Notes: a model not told the origin generated them from the sequence alone. A stretch of 64,000 nt of DNA from Segatella copri (GCF_015074785.1 NZ_CP042464.1:2977001-3041000), one strand, 5' to 3'; positions 1-8,073 are shown, numbered from the stretch's first letter. Program-made: numbers and translations.

Positions 1-142
1 TATCGTCCAGTTCTGCATTGATACTGTCTTCCAGTTCCGTGAGCGGCATTTCCAACAGTTTCACCTGCAGCATCTGCTGGGCTGAAAGTCTTTGAAGTTG
101 CTGTAACTTCTGTGCCTGTGTCTGTATGAGTTTTTGAGCCAT
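1..142 (-). CDS. rpoN: RNA polymerase sigma-54 factor RpoN, N-terminal part (runs off left edge)
   Basis: Only the first 47 codons are present. The visible protein is a Gln/Leu-rich helical stretch (LIQTQAQKLQQLQRLSAQQ, then a Leu/Glu-rich stretch with LLEMPLTELE). This matches sigma-54 Region I, which binds core polymerase and the enhancer-binding activator. The ATG at 142-140 follows the stop codon of the upstream gene by 2 nt, so the two genes are probably translationally coupled and share the promoter near 816-846. The call rests on the N-terminus alone; a different Gln-rich coiled-coil protein is possible but less likely. Confidence 0.75.
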   Translation of the reverse strand, partial: MAQKLIQTQAQKLQQLQRLSAQQMLQVKLLEMPLTELEDSINAELDD

Positions 143-144
143 AA

Positions 145-789
145 TTACTTAAAGTATTCTTTTAGTTCGTTGGCAAGCTGGTAAAGCCTGTCTGGATTTC
201 CGTTTCCGTATTGGTGCCAGATGTCGCTGCATGCTTCTAGCAGCGGGTGTATCAGCACATCTTCGCGGTTGAGATAGGGGTCGCAGTACATGAATACGCC
301 CATCGCCTCGGCAATGACCTTCGGTGATGTCCTGATGAGTTTTCCCAGGTCGATGATTTCCGGTGTTTCCGGCACCATGGTGATTGGTGTGAGCTGGAAG
401 TAGAGATCGAGGATGATGATGAGTTTCACGGGGGTGAGCGATGGTTCACTTTCCAGTGGTTCCCAGTTTTTCTCGAATGTTTCCTTCACTTCCACTCCCT
501 CGAAGAACTGTATGGCGTTTCCGCAGCCGTTCATCTGCCTGATGCGCTGTATATCGCGCTTCAGTTTCTGTGGCTTATCGGCATACTTCTCCCATAGTCG
601 CTTGATTCTCGGAGTCACCATTCTGAGTTTGAACATCTGTTCGTGCAGAAACTCAGGTGGAATATGCAGTTCCAGGCTCAAGTCGACCATCCCTTTCGAA
701 TAGAGAGGTTTCACGCCCATGGGCTTCTTCTGGTACAGCTGCAACAGCAGGAGCCAGTATTCTTCGTTCCAAAGAGGATGTCTTGCCAT
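145..789 (-). CDS. Conserved hypothetical protein upstream of rpoN
   Basis: A 214-aa soluble protein with no signal peptide or membrane segment. I do not recognise a named domain. It is rich in Leu, Pro and charged residues, begins with MARHPLWNEEYW, and contains a basic segment near residues 60-85 (RIKRLWEKYADKPQKLKR). The stop codon is 2 nt from the rpoN start, which points to a shared operon and possibly coupled expression. A full promoter (TTTG, 19 bp, TAATTTTG) lies just upstream. It is a real gene by length, codon use and promoter position. The function is unknown. Confidence 0.8.
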   Translation of the reverse strand: MARHPLWNEEYWLLLLQLYQKKPMGVKPLYSKGMVDLSLELHIPPEFLHEQMFKLRMVTPRIKRLWEKYADKPQKLKRDIQRIRQMNGCGNAIQFFEGVEVKETFEKNWEPLESEPSLTPVKLIIILDLYFQLTPITMVPETPEIIDLGKLIRTSPKVIAEAMGVFMYCDPYLNREDVLIHPLLEACSDIWHQYGNGNPDRLYQLANELKEYFK

Positions 790-815
790 AATTTCCTATC
801 TTTATATATCTTCTG

Positions 816-846
816 CAAAATTACGACTTTTCGTTGGTAAAACAAA
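816..846 (-). promoter_or_regulatory. Promoter for the 214-aa gene and rpoN
   Basis: On the minus strand there is TTTG (complement of 843-846), a 19-bp spacer, and TAATTTTG (complement of 816-823). This fits the Bacteroidota -33/-7 consensus. The predicted start of transcription is about 20 nt before the ATG at 789. Confidence 0.7.
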
Positions 847-982
847 ATAATTTGGCGGTTATTTTTTCTCAAACTGAACTTTCTCCAGTCTAGGAGTAAA
901 TGAGTTAAGTACTTTAAGGAGTTATGGCTATAGTCTTTGGCAAAGTTTTTATGTAGTAATACATATGTCCTAGCTCCTTTAC

Positions 983-1129
983 CTAGGGGATAAAATAAAG
1001 AGCGCAACTTCGAATGATTTCGAAATTGCGCTCTTCTAATACGATATTCCCAAATTTCTCATAACTCAAGGGCTTTTTGTTACCCTTTCCATTACGGAGC
1101 CCGAAGCAGCAATTCTGCTCAGGCGTCAT
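983..1129 (-). CDS. Possible 48-aa small protein in an unexplained transcription unit
   Basis: An uninterrupted small ORF starting MTPEQNCCFGLRNGKGNKK and ending with a hydrophobic/Phe tail (CALYFIP). It lies about 310 nt downstream of a well-formed minus-strand promoter (1447-1478). The ribosome binding site is weak. Its last codons overlap a perfect inverted repeat at 998-1035. I know no family for it. It may instead be part of a non-coding RNA. The 48 sense codons in a transcribed region are the only support. Confidence 0.3.
   Translation of the reverse strand: MTPEQNCCFGLRNGKGNKKPLSYEKFGNIVLEERNFEIIRSCALYFIP
998..1035 (-). terminator. Hairpin terminator of the 1.0-1.45 kb transcription unit
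   Basis: The arms AAGAGCGCAA (998-1007) and TTGCGCTCTT (1026-1035) pair perfectly. An inner TTCGAA/TTCGAA pairing extends the stem. On the minus strand the stem is followed by TATTTTAT, as expected for a terminator. Confidence 0.5.
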
Positions 1130-1194
1130 CTTTGGTTATCCCATACATTTGGATCTTTTTACCTTCAACTCACCTGTTGAAATTATCCTGTTAA

Positions 1195-1440
1195 TCCTTG
1201 AATAAACAATCTTTAAATTTACCTTTAAACTAAAACCTAATAAAAAAACAACTAACAATCTTAAACCTAAAAACCTAATAACCTAAACTTTTTGTCGTCC
1301 TTGAATAAACAATCTTTTCTTTACCTTAACTAATACCGTTTCTCTGAATAAACAATCTTAAATTTACCTTTAAACTAACTAATAACCTAAAACAACTAAC
1401 AATCTTAACCTAAAAACCTAATAACCTTTTTGTCTTATTG
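1195..1440 (-). repeat. AT-rich repetitive leader region
   Basis: Three partial direct copies begin with GAATAAACAATCT at 1200, 1303 and 1346. The first and third extend over roughly 95 bp each and share runs such as ACCTTTAAACTAA, CAACTAACAATCTTAA and CCTAAAAACCTAATAACCT. On the transcribed (minus) strand this is a run of GGTTATTAGGTTTTTAGG-like words. The region lies between a promoter and a small ORF, so it would be a long 5' leader. Confidence 0.6.
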
Positions 1441-1446
1441 ACGATG

Positions 1447-1478
1447 CAAAGGTACGACGATTTTCCGAACCCACCAAA
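1447..1478 (-). promoter_or_regulatory. Promoter of the repetitive-leader transcript
   Basis: Minus strand: TTTG (complement of 1475-1478), 20-bp spacer, TACCTTTG (complement of 1447-1454). This is a full match to the -33/-7 pattern. There is no large ORF downstream before 789, so the transcript is a small-ORF mRNA or an ncRNA. Bases 1479-1654 hold nothing else I can name. Confidence 0.7.
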
Positions 1479-1654
1479 TGTTTTAAGAGAAAATCACATA
1501 AAAAAGCCTCTTTTTTGATATAAATCAACTACGTGTGTGCGCACACACGTGCTATTTAACAGCTATTTGATGTATGTCAACCATTTTAACACATTTCTTA
1601 TGTCTGAAGCCTGTTTGGGAGCTTATTCCTGATTATAGTTAAGCTTATACCTTA

Positions 1655-2791
1655 TTATATATAGAGGAGGTTTATGCTGTCTTTGGGAGATGAGTAAGGT
1701 ACGACTAATCGCACTGACCGGTCGTACAGATATGCCTCTTCGCTCATGGATACGGCGATGGTCTTGAGGCGCAGATAGTCTTCCGATAGGTAGATGAGTC
1801 CCTTGTTGCCCCAGTTCTTGCCCCATGAATTGCAGCAGACGTAGAATCTCTGCTTGCCTTTCATGAAGGTACCTATGATTTCCATCACATGGTCATCGGT
1901 GGTGCGAAGCTGTTCAAACTCCTTCTGTCGCGATGCCTGGGTCACGGGGCGTTCCATCGGCTGTATGTCTACACAGTTCTTCCTTGGTTCCTTGAAGCCA
2001 GGTTCGCTGATGTCACCTTCCCAGCATACCGGGTGTCCTTTTTCTACCGCCTTCCTGATGTGGAGCATCAGCTCGTCGAGCGGAAGGTTCAGATAGGCAT
2101 CGTGCATCCGGTTATTGGGAATCTCGAGCGCAAAGTATTCTCTGTAAGGATGATGCGAGAAACTGGTGAGCGATACATACTCCTCGGGATAGCATACGCT
2201 GTGGGCAAACTCTTGAGGGGTATATTCGGCACCCAGCATGTGTACGGCCTTGGCAGGCATGTAGCCTATTTCTGCGTCAAACAGGTCGTTCAGTTCCTCC
2301 TTGAGCTGGCTGATGCCCGCTTTCTGCGAGATGGCGCCATCGCACAGTTTCTGCACCTTGCGGCAGAGCACCTTGTAGTTCACGTGCTTCGGATCTTCAT
2401 AGCTGTCGTAAGGTTGTGCACCATACTTATCTATATAATGTATCAGCATCGGGGCAGTACCGCGCAGGCTGATGTTCTTCTTTCCCTGTGCAAAGTAATA
2501 TTCCAGTGCCTGTTCTTCCAGCATCATGCGGGCTATGTAGGCGATGGAGAGATTCACGGAATCCCCCTTCATGATGTGCTCGCTTTCGATGGTGGCAAGC
2601 ATGCCGTATGCCCAGCAGAGTTCGCTGTTGCCCTGGTCCTTGACGGGCGTAGTACTGATCAGGTGGATATGCTCCGGAAGATAATCCTCGCCTCCACCTG
2701 TCTCTGAGATACCGGATCGCTGCTGTCTGTATCCGCAGCCGGCGAATACAAGCAGAGCGAGTCCTATGGTTATAATGTTCTTTCTTTCCAT
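1655..2791 (-). CDS. C1 (papain-like) cysteine protease, lipoprotein
   Basis: A 378-aa peptidase of the C1/bleomycin-hydrolase type. The signal peptide (residues 1-18) ends in a lipobox with lipidated Cys19 (LLVFAGC), so it is a surface or periplasmic lipoprotein. The catalytic set is complete: oxyanion Gln53 and nucleophile Cys59 in KDQGNSELCWAYG, His301 in TTDDHVMEI, Asn321 in CCNSWGKNWG. The ATG at 2791 was chosen over an upstream TTG because it begins exactly at the signal peptide. A TATTTTTG element lies only 4 nt before this ATG, so the mRNA may be leaderless. Substrate is unknown; peptide scavenging or processing is the likely role. Confidence 0.85.
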   Translation of the reverse strand: MERKNIITIGLALLVFAGCGYRQQRSGISETGGGEDYLPEHIHLISTTPVKDQGNSELCWAYGMLATIESEHIMKGDSVNLSIAYIARMMLEEQALEYYFAQGKKNISLRGTAPMLIHYIDKYGAQPYDSYEDPKHVNYKVLCRKVQKLCDGAISQKAGISQLKEELNDLFDAEIGYMPAKAVHMLGAEYTPQEFAHSVCYPEEYVSLTSFSHHPYREYFALEIPNNRMHDAYLNLPLDELMLHIRKAVEKGHPVCWEGDISEPGFKEPRKNCVDIQPMERPVTQASRQKEFEQLRTTDDHVMEIIGTFMKGKQRFYVCCNSWGKNWGNKGLIYLSEDYLRLKTIAVSMSEEAYLYDRSVRLVVPYSSPKDSINLLYI

Positions 2792-2855
2792 GCCGCAAAA
2801 ATACAAAAAAGATTTTAATCTGTGGCATTAATCTTTCTTAAAACGCCATGGGTTA

Positions 2856-3803
2856 TTAAAATTTCTTGTCATAGCCTGATGCTGGAATCTCCGGCTGGTT
2901 GACTGTGAACGACATGTTGTTAGGGTAGGTGTAGAGCGGACCGGTATAGGTTGTCTTCTTTCCGATAACCAGGTGTACGTTGTCAAAGTTGACGGTCTTT
3001 ACTGCTTTTCCTTCTTTGTCCTTTCCAGTAGTTGTTATATGAATGTCGGTTACATCATTGTCGGTCAGAAGGGTGTAGAGGGTGAATTTGATGTATGGGT
3101 TCTGGTATTCTTTGGGGTCGAAAGTCCAACTTCGGGTGATGGTAGCCTTTTCTTTGCAGAATCCGGTAGAAGGATTGAACACTGTACCGCAGCTTCCGCT
3201 TATCGTGATATCCTGCGTATTGGTAGTAAGAGGCATCGGGTCGGTAGCTTCCAGTCTGAAACAGCTGACGGCACGTTTCAGCGAAACATTCTGTGTTACG
3301 GCTTTGCTGCCCGATTCCACCTTGATACCCTGCAGGGTATACGCCATATCGCGTACGATATTGTTGGCAAAGGTCATTTCATATCTTGATTTTACTTCGA
3401 TTCGTTCTTCCTGCTGCAAATCAGTTTTTGCTGCTACGGCAACGAGCGTGTATTCTCCTGCCGGCACCTGCAGGCTGACGTTTCCGAATTCGGCATCCCA
3501 GTTTTCCTGTCTTACGGTATAGCCGGCAGTAGTTTCATCTCCTTTCGGAATGAGACATACTTGCAGATCTGTGTAGAGGTTTGCATCCTTGAGCGATTTC
3601 TCGCTCCCGTCGGCTCTCGTTCTGGCAAGATTGCTCTCTTCATCCTGACCGATAGGTACAATGGAGCTTTCGAAGAAGCAGAATCTTACTTCTTGGTTCT
3701 TGACTTGTGGTGTTGTTTCAAGCATCACGTTTTCTTGTGTGCAACTAACCATTGTGGTCATTGCCAGGAACAGAATCATTCCTGAGGTAAAAACATTCTT
3801 CAT
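2856..3803 (-). CDS. FimB/Mfa2-type fimbrial lipoprotein
   Basis: A 315-aa lipoprotein with a signal peptide and lipidated Cys21 (TTMVSC). After an N-terminal disordered stretch containing ARTRADG, the protein is beta-rich with YTLVAVAAKTD and ends with an YTGPLYTYPNN motif. This fits the Mfa2/FimB fimbrial anchor family of Bacteroidota, two-lobed transthyretin-like proteins that anchor or cap fimbriae. No major fimbrillin gene adjoins it, so it may be an orphan anchor or adhesin. It stands alone behind its own regulated promoter region (3866-3929). Confidence 0.65.
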   Translation of the reverse strand: MKNVFTSGMILFLAMTTMVSCTQENVMLETTPQVKNQEVRFCFFESSIVPIGQDEESNLARTRADGSEKSLKDANLYTDLQVCLIPKGDETTAGYTVRQENWDAEFGNVSLQVPAGEYTLVAVAAKTDLQQEERIEVKSRYEMTFANNIVRDMAYTLQGIKVESGSKAVTQNVSLKRAVSCFRLEATDPMPLTTNTQDITISGSCGTVFNPSTGFCKEKATITRSWTFDPKEYQNPYIKFTLYTLLTDNDVTDIHITTTGKDKEGKAVKTVNFDNVHLVIGKKTTYTGPLYTYPNNMSFTVNQPEIPASGYDKKF

Positions 3804-3865
3804 CTGCTTTCACTTTGATTAATAATACCAGCCGTAAGACTGGATAGGATTCATATAAAAAGAAG

Positions 3866-3929
3866 TATATCCTAGGGATATATTCTTATTTATAGGCAAA
3901 TATAGACAAATAATCGCGATTGATTTGTC
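3866..3929 (-). promoter_or_regulatory. Promoter with two palindromes upstream of the fimbrial lipoprotein
   Basis: A -7 element TATATTTG lies on the minus strand (complement of 3897-3904). A perfect palindrome TATATCC-TAG-GGATATA sits at 3866-3882, in the predicted leader. A nested palindrome at 3905-3929 has outer arms GACAAAT/ATTTGTC and core ATCGCGAT, and lies just upstream of the -7 element. These are candidate operators. Confidence 0.45.
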
Positions 3930-3990
3930 AATATAATCGAATTTCTGTCATTTTTTCTCCATTTTTCTGTGTTTTGTCTTCATTTTGGTG

Positions 3991-3998
3991 TAACTTTG
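3991..3998 (+). promoter_or_regulatory. -7 promoter element of the U32 gene
   Basis: TAACTTTG, 25 nt before the ATG at 4024. No well-placed TTTG -33 element was found. Confidence 0.5.
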
Positions 3999-4023
3999 TA
4001 CCCGAAAAAAGATAATTGCATTC

Positions 4024-5289
4024 ATGAATACAAAGATAAACGAATTTGAAGTGATGGCACCTGTGGGCTCACGCGAGTCACTGGCTGCTGCCATACAGGC
4101 TGGTGCCGACTCCGTATACTTTGGTATCGGCAAGTTGAACATGCGTTCCCATTCAGCCAACCATTTTACTATCGATGATTTGCGTGAGATAGCTGCTACC
4201 TGCAACGAGCATGGTATCAAGACCTATCTCACCGTCAATACTGTTATCTACGATAACGACATCCCAACGATGAAGGAAATCATCGATGCTGCCAAGGAGG
4301 CTGGCATCTCTGCCGTCATCGCCAGCGATGTGGCTGTAATGAGCTATTGCAATGAAGTGGGCGAGGAAGTTCACTTATCCACACAGTTAAATATCTCAAA
4401 CACAGAGGCTTTGAAGTTTTATGCACGCTTTGCTGATGTTTCCGTACTGGCACGTGAATTGAACATGGACCAGGTGAAGCACATCCATGAGCAGATAGAG
4501 CAGCAGAACATCTGCGGACCTATGGGCAAGCAGATCCGCATCGAAATGTTCTGTCATGGTGCTCTGTGCATGGCTGTATCGGGCAAGTGCTACATGAGTC
4601 TCGCTAATGCCAACCGCTCTGCCAACCGTGGCGAGTGTGTGCAGATTTGCCGCCGCAGCTATACTGTTACAGATAACGAAACTGGCAACCAGCTTGAAAT
4701 CGACAACAAGTATGTGATGAGTCCGAAGGACCTGAAGACCATCCGCTTCATCGACCGCATGATGGATGCCGGTGTGCGCGTCTTCAAGATAGAAGGCCGT
4801 GCCCGTGGTCCTGAATACGTATATACCGTAGTGAAATGTTATAAGGAGGCGATAGCTGCCGTGCTCGACGGAACCTTTACCGAGGAGAAGAAGGATGAGT
4901 GGGATGAGAAACTCGCCACCGTCTTCAACCGTGGTTTCTGGGACGGCTATTACCAGGGGCAGACTCTCGGTGAATGGAACAAGCATTACGGTTCCGTAGC
5001 TACCGAGAAGAAGGTGCTAGTGGGCAAGGTGATGAAATATTTCTCTAAGTTGGGTGTGGCAGAAGTAGCCGTAGAGGCATCTACCTTCGACAAGGGCGAG
5101 AAACTGCTGATTACGGGTAACACCACCGGTGTGATGTATCTCCATGCCGATGAAATCCGCTACGACCTGAAACCGGTAGAGACAGCGCAGCAGGGCTGGA
5201 GAGTTTCCATCCCTGTACCAGATAAGGTACGCCCTAACGACAAGCTCTATAAGTTGATTACAGTAAACGAAATTAAAGAAATAAAATAA
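4024..5289 (+). CDS. U32 family protein (peptidase-like; TrhP/RlhA-type tRNA/rRNA hydroxylation family)
   Basis: A 421-aa cytoplasmic protein. It has an N-terminal TIM-barrel-like start (EVMAPVGSRESLAAAIQAGA) and the family's Cys pattern at 177, 182, 189, 205 and 209 (FCHGALC...GKC...GECVQIC). Members were named collagenase-like peptidases. Several E. coli members are now known to act in RNA hydroxylation (TrhP) or ubiquinone synthesis, using clustered cysteines. The specific role here cannot be told from sequence. The stop codon overlaps the ATG of the SufE gene by one base (TAATG), so the two are coupled, which suits an Fe-S-dependent enzyme. Confidence 0.85.
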   Translation: MNTKINEFEVMAPVGSRESLAAAIQAGADSVYFGIGKLNMRSHSANHFTIDDLREIAATCNEHGIKTYLTVNTVIYDNDIPTMKEIIDAAKEAGISAVIASDVAVMSYCNEVGEEVHLSTQLNISNTEALKFYARFADVSVLARELNMDQVKHIHEQIEQQNICGPMGKQIRIEMFCHGALCMAVSGKCYMSLANANRSANRGECVQICRRSYTVTDNETGNQLEIDNKYVMSPKDLKTIRFIDRMMDAGVRVFKIEGRARGPEYVYTVVKCYKEAIAAVLDGTFTEEKKDEWDEKLATVFNRGFWDGYYQGQTLGEWNKHYGSVATEKKVLVGKVMKYFSKLGVAEVAVEASTFDKGEKLLITGNTTGVMYLHADEIRYDLKPVETAQQGWRVSIPVPDKVRPNDKLYKLITVNEIKEIK

Positions 5290-5720
5290 TGGCAACAATT
5301 AATGAATTGCAGGATGAAGTAGTAGAGGAGTTCCAGGATTTCACCGACTGGATGGACAAGTATCAGATGCTCATTGACTTGGGCAACGAGTTGGCTCCTC
5401 TCGATGAGAAATACAAGAACGAGCAGAACCTTATCGACGGCTGCCAGAGCCGCGTATGGTTGCAATGCGATTATGTAGATGGCAAGCTCGTATTCACTGC
5501 CGATAGCGATGCGCTCATCGTAAAGGGTATCATCGCCCTCCTCATCCGTGTGTTGAGCGGTCATACCCCAACCGAGATTATGGATGCCGACCTCTATTTC
5601 GTAGAGAAAATTGGTCTGAAAGACCATTTGAGTCCAACCCGCAGCAATGGTCTTCTGGCGATGATCAAGCAGATTCGCATGTACGCCCTTGCCTACAAGA
5701 CCAAGGAGGCAGAGGCTTAA
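5289..5720 (+). CDS. sufE: SufE family sulfur-transfer protein
   Basis: A 143-aa protein of normal SufE length. The conserved sulfur-accepting cysteine is Cys52 in IDGCQSRVW. SufE takes persulfide sulfur from the cysteine desulfurase SufS and passes it to the Fe-S scaffold. It overlaps the U32 gene by one base, so the two are coexpressed. The sufBCDS genes are not in the window. Confidence 0.9.
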   Translation: MATINELQDEVVEEFQDFTDWMDKYQMLIDLGNELAPLDEKYKNEQNLIDGCQSRVWLQCDYVDGKLVFTADSDALIVKGIIALLIRVLSGHTPTEIMDADLYFVEKIGLKDHLSPTRSNGLLAMIKQIRMYALAYKTKEAEA

Positions 5721-5759
5721 CCGCCTCTGATTCTATTATATATAATAAGGTATATTATA

Positions 5760-6299
5760 ATGCGCAAATTAAGAACGATAGAGATGAACCGCCTCACCCT
5801 GGAGGAATTCAAGGAAGCCGAGAAGCTGCCCCTGATAGTGGTCCTGGATGATGTGCGTTCATTATATAATGTAGGAAGTGTTTTCCGTTCCTGCGATGCC
5901 TTCCGTGTAGAGGCGGTGTATCTCTGCGGAATCACCGCCACCCCTCCCAATGTCGAGATTCATAAGACGGCATTGGGTGGCGAAGACAGCGTGGATTGGG
6001 AATACTTCAAGACTACCGAAGAGGCTGTAGAGAAGCTGAAGCAGAAAGGCTACTTTGTATATAGCATCGAGCAGGTAGAAGGCTCCACCAAGCTCCAGAA
6101 CCTGCCTGAGGCTCACCCTTCCCTCTCCAAAGGCTACGCCGTGATTTTCGGTAACGAGGTGAAGGGAGTCAAGCAGAACATCGTGGATATGAGCGATGGC
6201 TGTCTGGAGATTCCCCAGTTCGGTACCAAGCATTCCCTGAATGTCAGTGTCACCGCCGGTATTGTAGTCTGGGAGTTTGCCAAACTCCTGAAACTATAA
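5760..6299 (+). CDS. TrmH/SpoU family RNA 2'-O-methyltransferase
   Basis: A 179-aa SPOUT methyltransferase. The three family motifs are present: NVGSVFRSCDAF (about residues 38-49, with the catalytic Arg), FGNEVKGV (about 132-139), and IPQFGTKHSLNVSVTAGI (about 152-169), which forms the trefoil knot and binds SAM. There is no N-terminal RNA-binding extension, so this is a minimal catalytic domain. The substrate could be tRNA or rRNA and cannot be told from sequence. It lies 39 nt after sufE in the same direction. Confidence 0.85.
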   Translation: MRKLRTIEMNRLTLEEFKEAEKLPLIVVLDDVRSLYNVGSVFRSCDAFRVEAVYLCGITATPPNVEIHKTALGGEDSVDWEYFKTTEEAVEKLKQKGYFVYSIEQVEGSTKLQNLPEAHPSLSKGYAVIFGNEVKGVKQNIVDMSDGCLEIPQFGTKHSLNVSVTAGIVVWEFAKLLKL

Positions 6300-6301
6300 G
6301 T

Positions 6302-6349
6302 TGAGTTCGTGCCAAACTTGCGTTTTTTGCCAAGTTTGGCACGAACTCA
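6302..6349. repeat. 19-bp perfect inverted repeat after the methyltransferase gene
   Basis: The arms at 6302-6320 and 6331-6349 (TGAGTTCGTGCCAAACTTG and its complement) are perfect, with a 10-nt loop containing six T. It starts 3 nt after the stop codon. It may act as a terminator, although the downstream T-run is poor. Confidence 0.6.
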
Positions 6350-6371
6350 TTTGGTAATGCAATGTGTAAAA

Positions 6372-6468
6372 ATCCCCCAATGAGGGATAAAAATGATTAA
6401 ATTCATCCCTCAATGAGGGAACTTTTCGAAAGAATTCATCCCTCATTGAGGGATTATTTGTATCTTTG
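6372..6468 (+). promoter_or_regulatory. Three phased palindromic operators and promoter of the first AAA ATPase
   Basis: Near-identical 17-bp palindromes (consensus ATCCCTCAATGAGGGAT) lie at 6372-6388, 6405-6421 and 6438-6454, exactly 33 bp apart. The third occupies the region between the expected -33 position and the -7 element TATCTTTG at 6461-6468. The start codon follows at 6507. This is a strong candidate for cooperative repression. Confidence 0.7.
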
Positions 6469-6506
6469 CTGCAGTTTTAAACGATATTCATCTAAAAGAG
6501 CAAGAT

Positions 6507-7676
6507 ATGATAGACAATAAACTTTATGAATACATGGCGGAGTTATTGAAACGTACTCCGCTTGATTTCATCAGATATAAATATGATGAAATCAACTGGA
6601 ATGGACGATTAGTAGGTATCGTTGGTCCGCGAGGTGTTGGAAAATCCACCATGATACTTCAGCGCATCAAGCTGTCTAAGGAAGGCCATCACCTGTATGT
6701 GTCTGCCGACAATATCTATTTTTCAAATCATTCCTTGATTGACTTTGCTGACGAGTTTATCAAGGAGGGTGGTACACATCTTTATATAGATGAAATTCAC
6801 AAGTATGCCGGTTGGAGCAGAGAACTGAAGCAAATTTACGACATGCACCCATCCCTGAACCTTATCTTTACCGGTTCATCGGTCTTGGATATCAAGAAGG
6901 GCGAAGCTGATCTGAGTCGTCGGGCGCTGATGTATATGATGCAAGGCTTGTCGTTCAGGGAATACTTGCAACTTTTTGAAGGCATCAAGACCAGAGTTTT
7001 CAGTCTCGACGAAATACTCAATCACCAGGTAGAGATTCCGGGGTTGGACCATCCATTGCCTGTTTTCAGAGCGTACCTCGACCATGGCTATTACCCATTT
7101 GCCATAGAGGGAGATTTTACGCAAAGAATGCTGCAGGTGATAGACCAGACGGTAGAAGTTGACATTCCGCAATATGCTGATATGAAAGCTTCAACAGCAC
7201 GCAAGCTGAAGCGTATGCTCATTATTCTTTCCGGGTTGGCTCCCTATAAGCCAAGCGTAGATAACCTCGCCACAGAAATAGGGGTAAGTAAGAACAACGT
7301 GCCTGATTATCTCGTCTATCTGGAGCGTGCAGGAATGATAGGTCTGCTCAGAGATGATACTTCGGGTATGCGCAATCTGGGGAAGGTGGAAAAAGTTTAT
7401 GTCGATAACCCAAGTCTGATGTCAGTACTCACCTCTAATCCCAACATAGGAAACATAAGGGAAACTTTCTTCTACAATCAGATGAGAGAAAAGCAAGACG
7501 TTACTTCCTCCAGGGTTTCCGACTTTACCATTGGTGATTATACCTTTGAGATTGGCGGAAGGAAGAAAGGTAAAAAGCAGATAGAGGATGTAAAAAACGG
7601 ACGTATCGTAAAAGACGATATAGAGACGGGGCATGGAATCATCATCCCTCTCTGGTACTTCGGAATGAATTATTAG
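6507..7676 (+). CDS. AAA ATPase with C-terminal DUF4143 domain (COG1373 type)
   Basis: A 389-aa protein. Walker A is GPRGVGKST (residues 40-48), Walker B HLYIDE (91-96), and a sensor-like LIFTGSS lies at 119-125. A winged-helix-like segment lies around 230-290 (LATEIGVSKNNVPDYLVYLERAGMI region). The C-terminus (about 340-389) has FEIGGRKKGKKQ, the DUF4143 end, which is distantly related to PD-(D/E)XK nucleases. This family is widespread in Bacteroidota and archaea, often as isolated genes, and its function is not settled. It stands alone here, behind its own palindrome array, and is followed by pseudogene material. Confidence 0.85.
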   Translation: MIDNKLYEYMAELLKRTPLDFIRYKYDEINWNGRLVGIVGPRGVGKSTMILQRIKLSKEGHHLYVSADNIYFSNHSLIDFADEFIKEGGTHLYIDEIHKYAGWSRELKQIYDMHPSLNLIFTGSSVLDIKKGEADLSRRALMYMMQGLSFREYLQLFEGIKTRVFSLDEILNHQVEIPGLDHPLPVFRAYLDHGYYPFAIEGDFTQRMLQVIDQTVEVDIPQYADMKASTARKLKRMLIILSGLAPYKPSVDNLATEIGVSKNNVPDYLVYLERAGMIGLLRDDTSGMRNLGKVEKVYVDNPSLMSVLTSNPNIGNIRETFFYNQMREKQDVTSSRVSDFTIGDYTFEIGGRKKGKKQIEDVKNGRIVKDDIETGHGIIIPLWYFGMNY

Positions 7677-7704
7677 AGTCGTGAACTTGCGAAACTTCAG
7701 AATA

Positions 7705-8015
7705 AAGAAACTTTACACCCCTGGCTTTCGGAAAGAGAATTTCGAGAAGCAGGAAGACTGGCGCACCGGCGGGGGGACACCATATTGAATCATGGTTATC
7801 CTGTCGCGCTCGCTGGATATTTCCAAGAACGAGTTGGCACGCTACTTCACTTCATTCCTAAACTCCACCTTCCGCCTCTGGCTTGCCGAGGTACGTTTTG
7901 TGGCTTCTCTGCCTGCCCCTATCTGTACCGCATTTTCAAGTTAAAGGATGGCTGTACTCCTGCCGAATGGCGGGAGAAAATGGCTGAAAATGTAGCCGCA
8001 GAGGATAAAATGTAG
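7705..8015 (+). pseudogene. Remnant of an AraC-family transcription regulator
   Basis: Two reading frames carry pieces of one AraC-type DNA-binding domain. One frame reads SLDISKNELARYFTSF, then STFRLWLAEVR, up to about 7895. A second reads CGFSACPYLYRIFKLKDG and CTPAEWREKM to the stop at 8015. Between them about 20 residues of the second helix-turn-helix appear deleted, with loss of frame. The sensor part of the regulator is missing. A short G6 run lies at the 5' side. Confidence 0.6.
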
Positions 8016-8073
8016 GATTAACCATTTTTCGATAAATGCCAGGAAAACACATCGCGAAATGAAAAAATACGTT

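Noticed and set aside
711..1007. 98-aa minus-strand ORF upstream of the 214-aa gene
   Set aside because: It crosses the promoter at 816-846 and overlaps the start of the real gene in another frame.
6372..6454. Possible mini-CRISPR (three repeats at 33-bp spacing)
   Set aside because: The repeat is a 17-bp palindrome with 16-bp intervals, too short for repeats or spacers. No cas genes are present, and it lies in a promoter.
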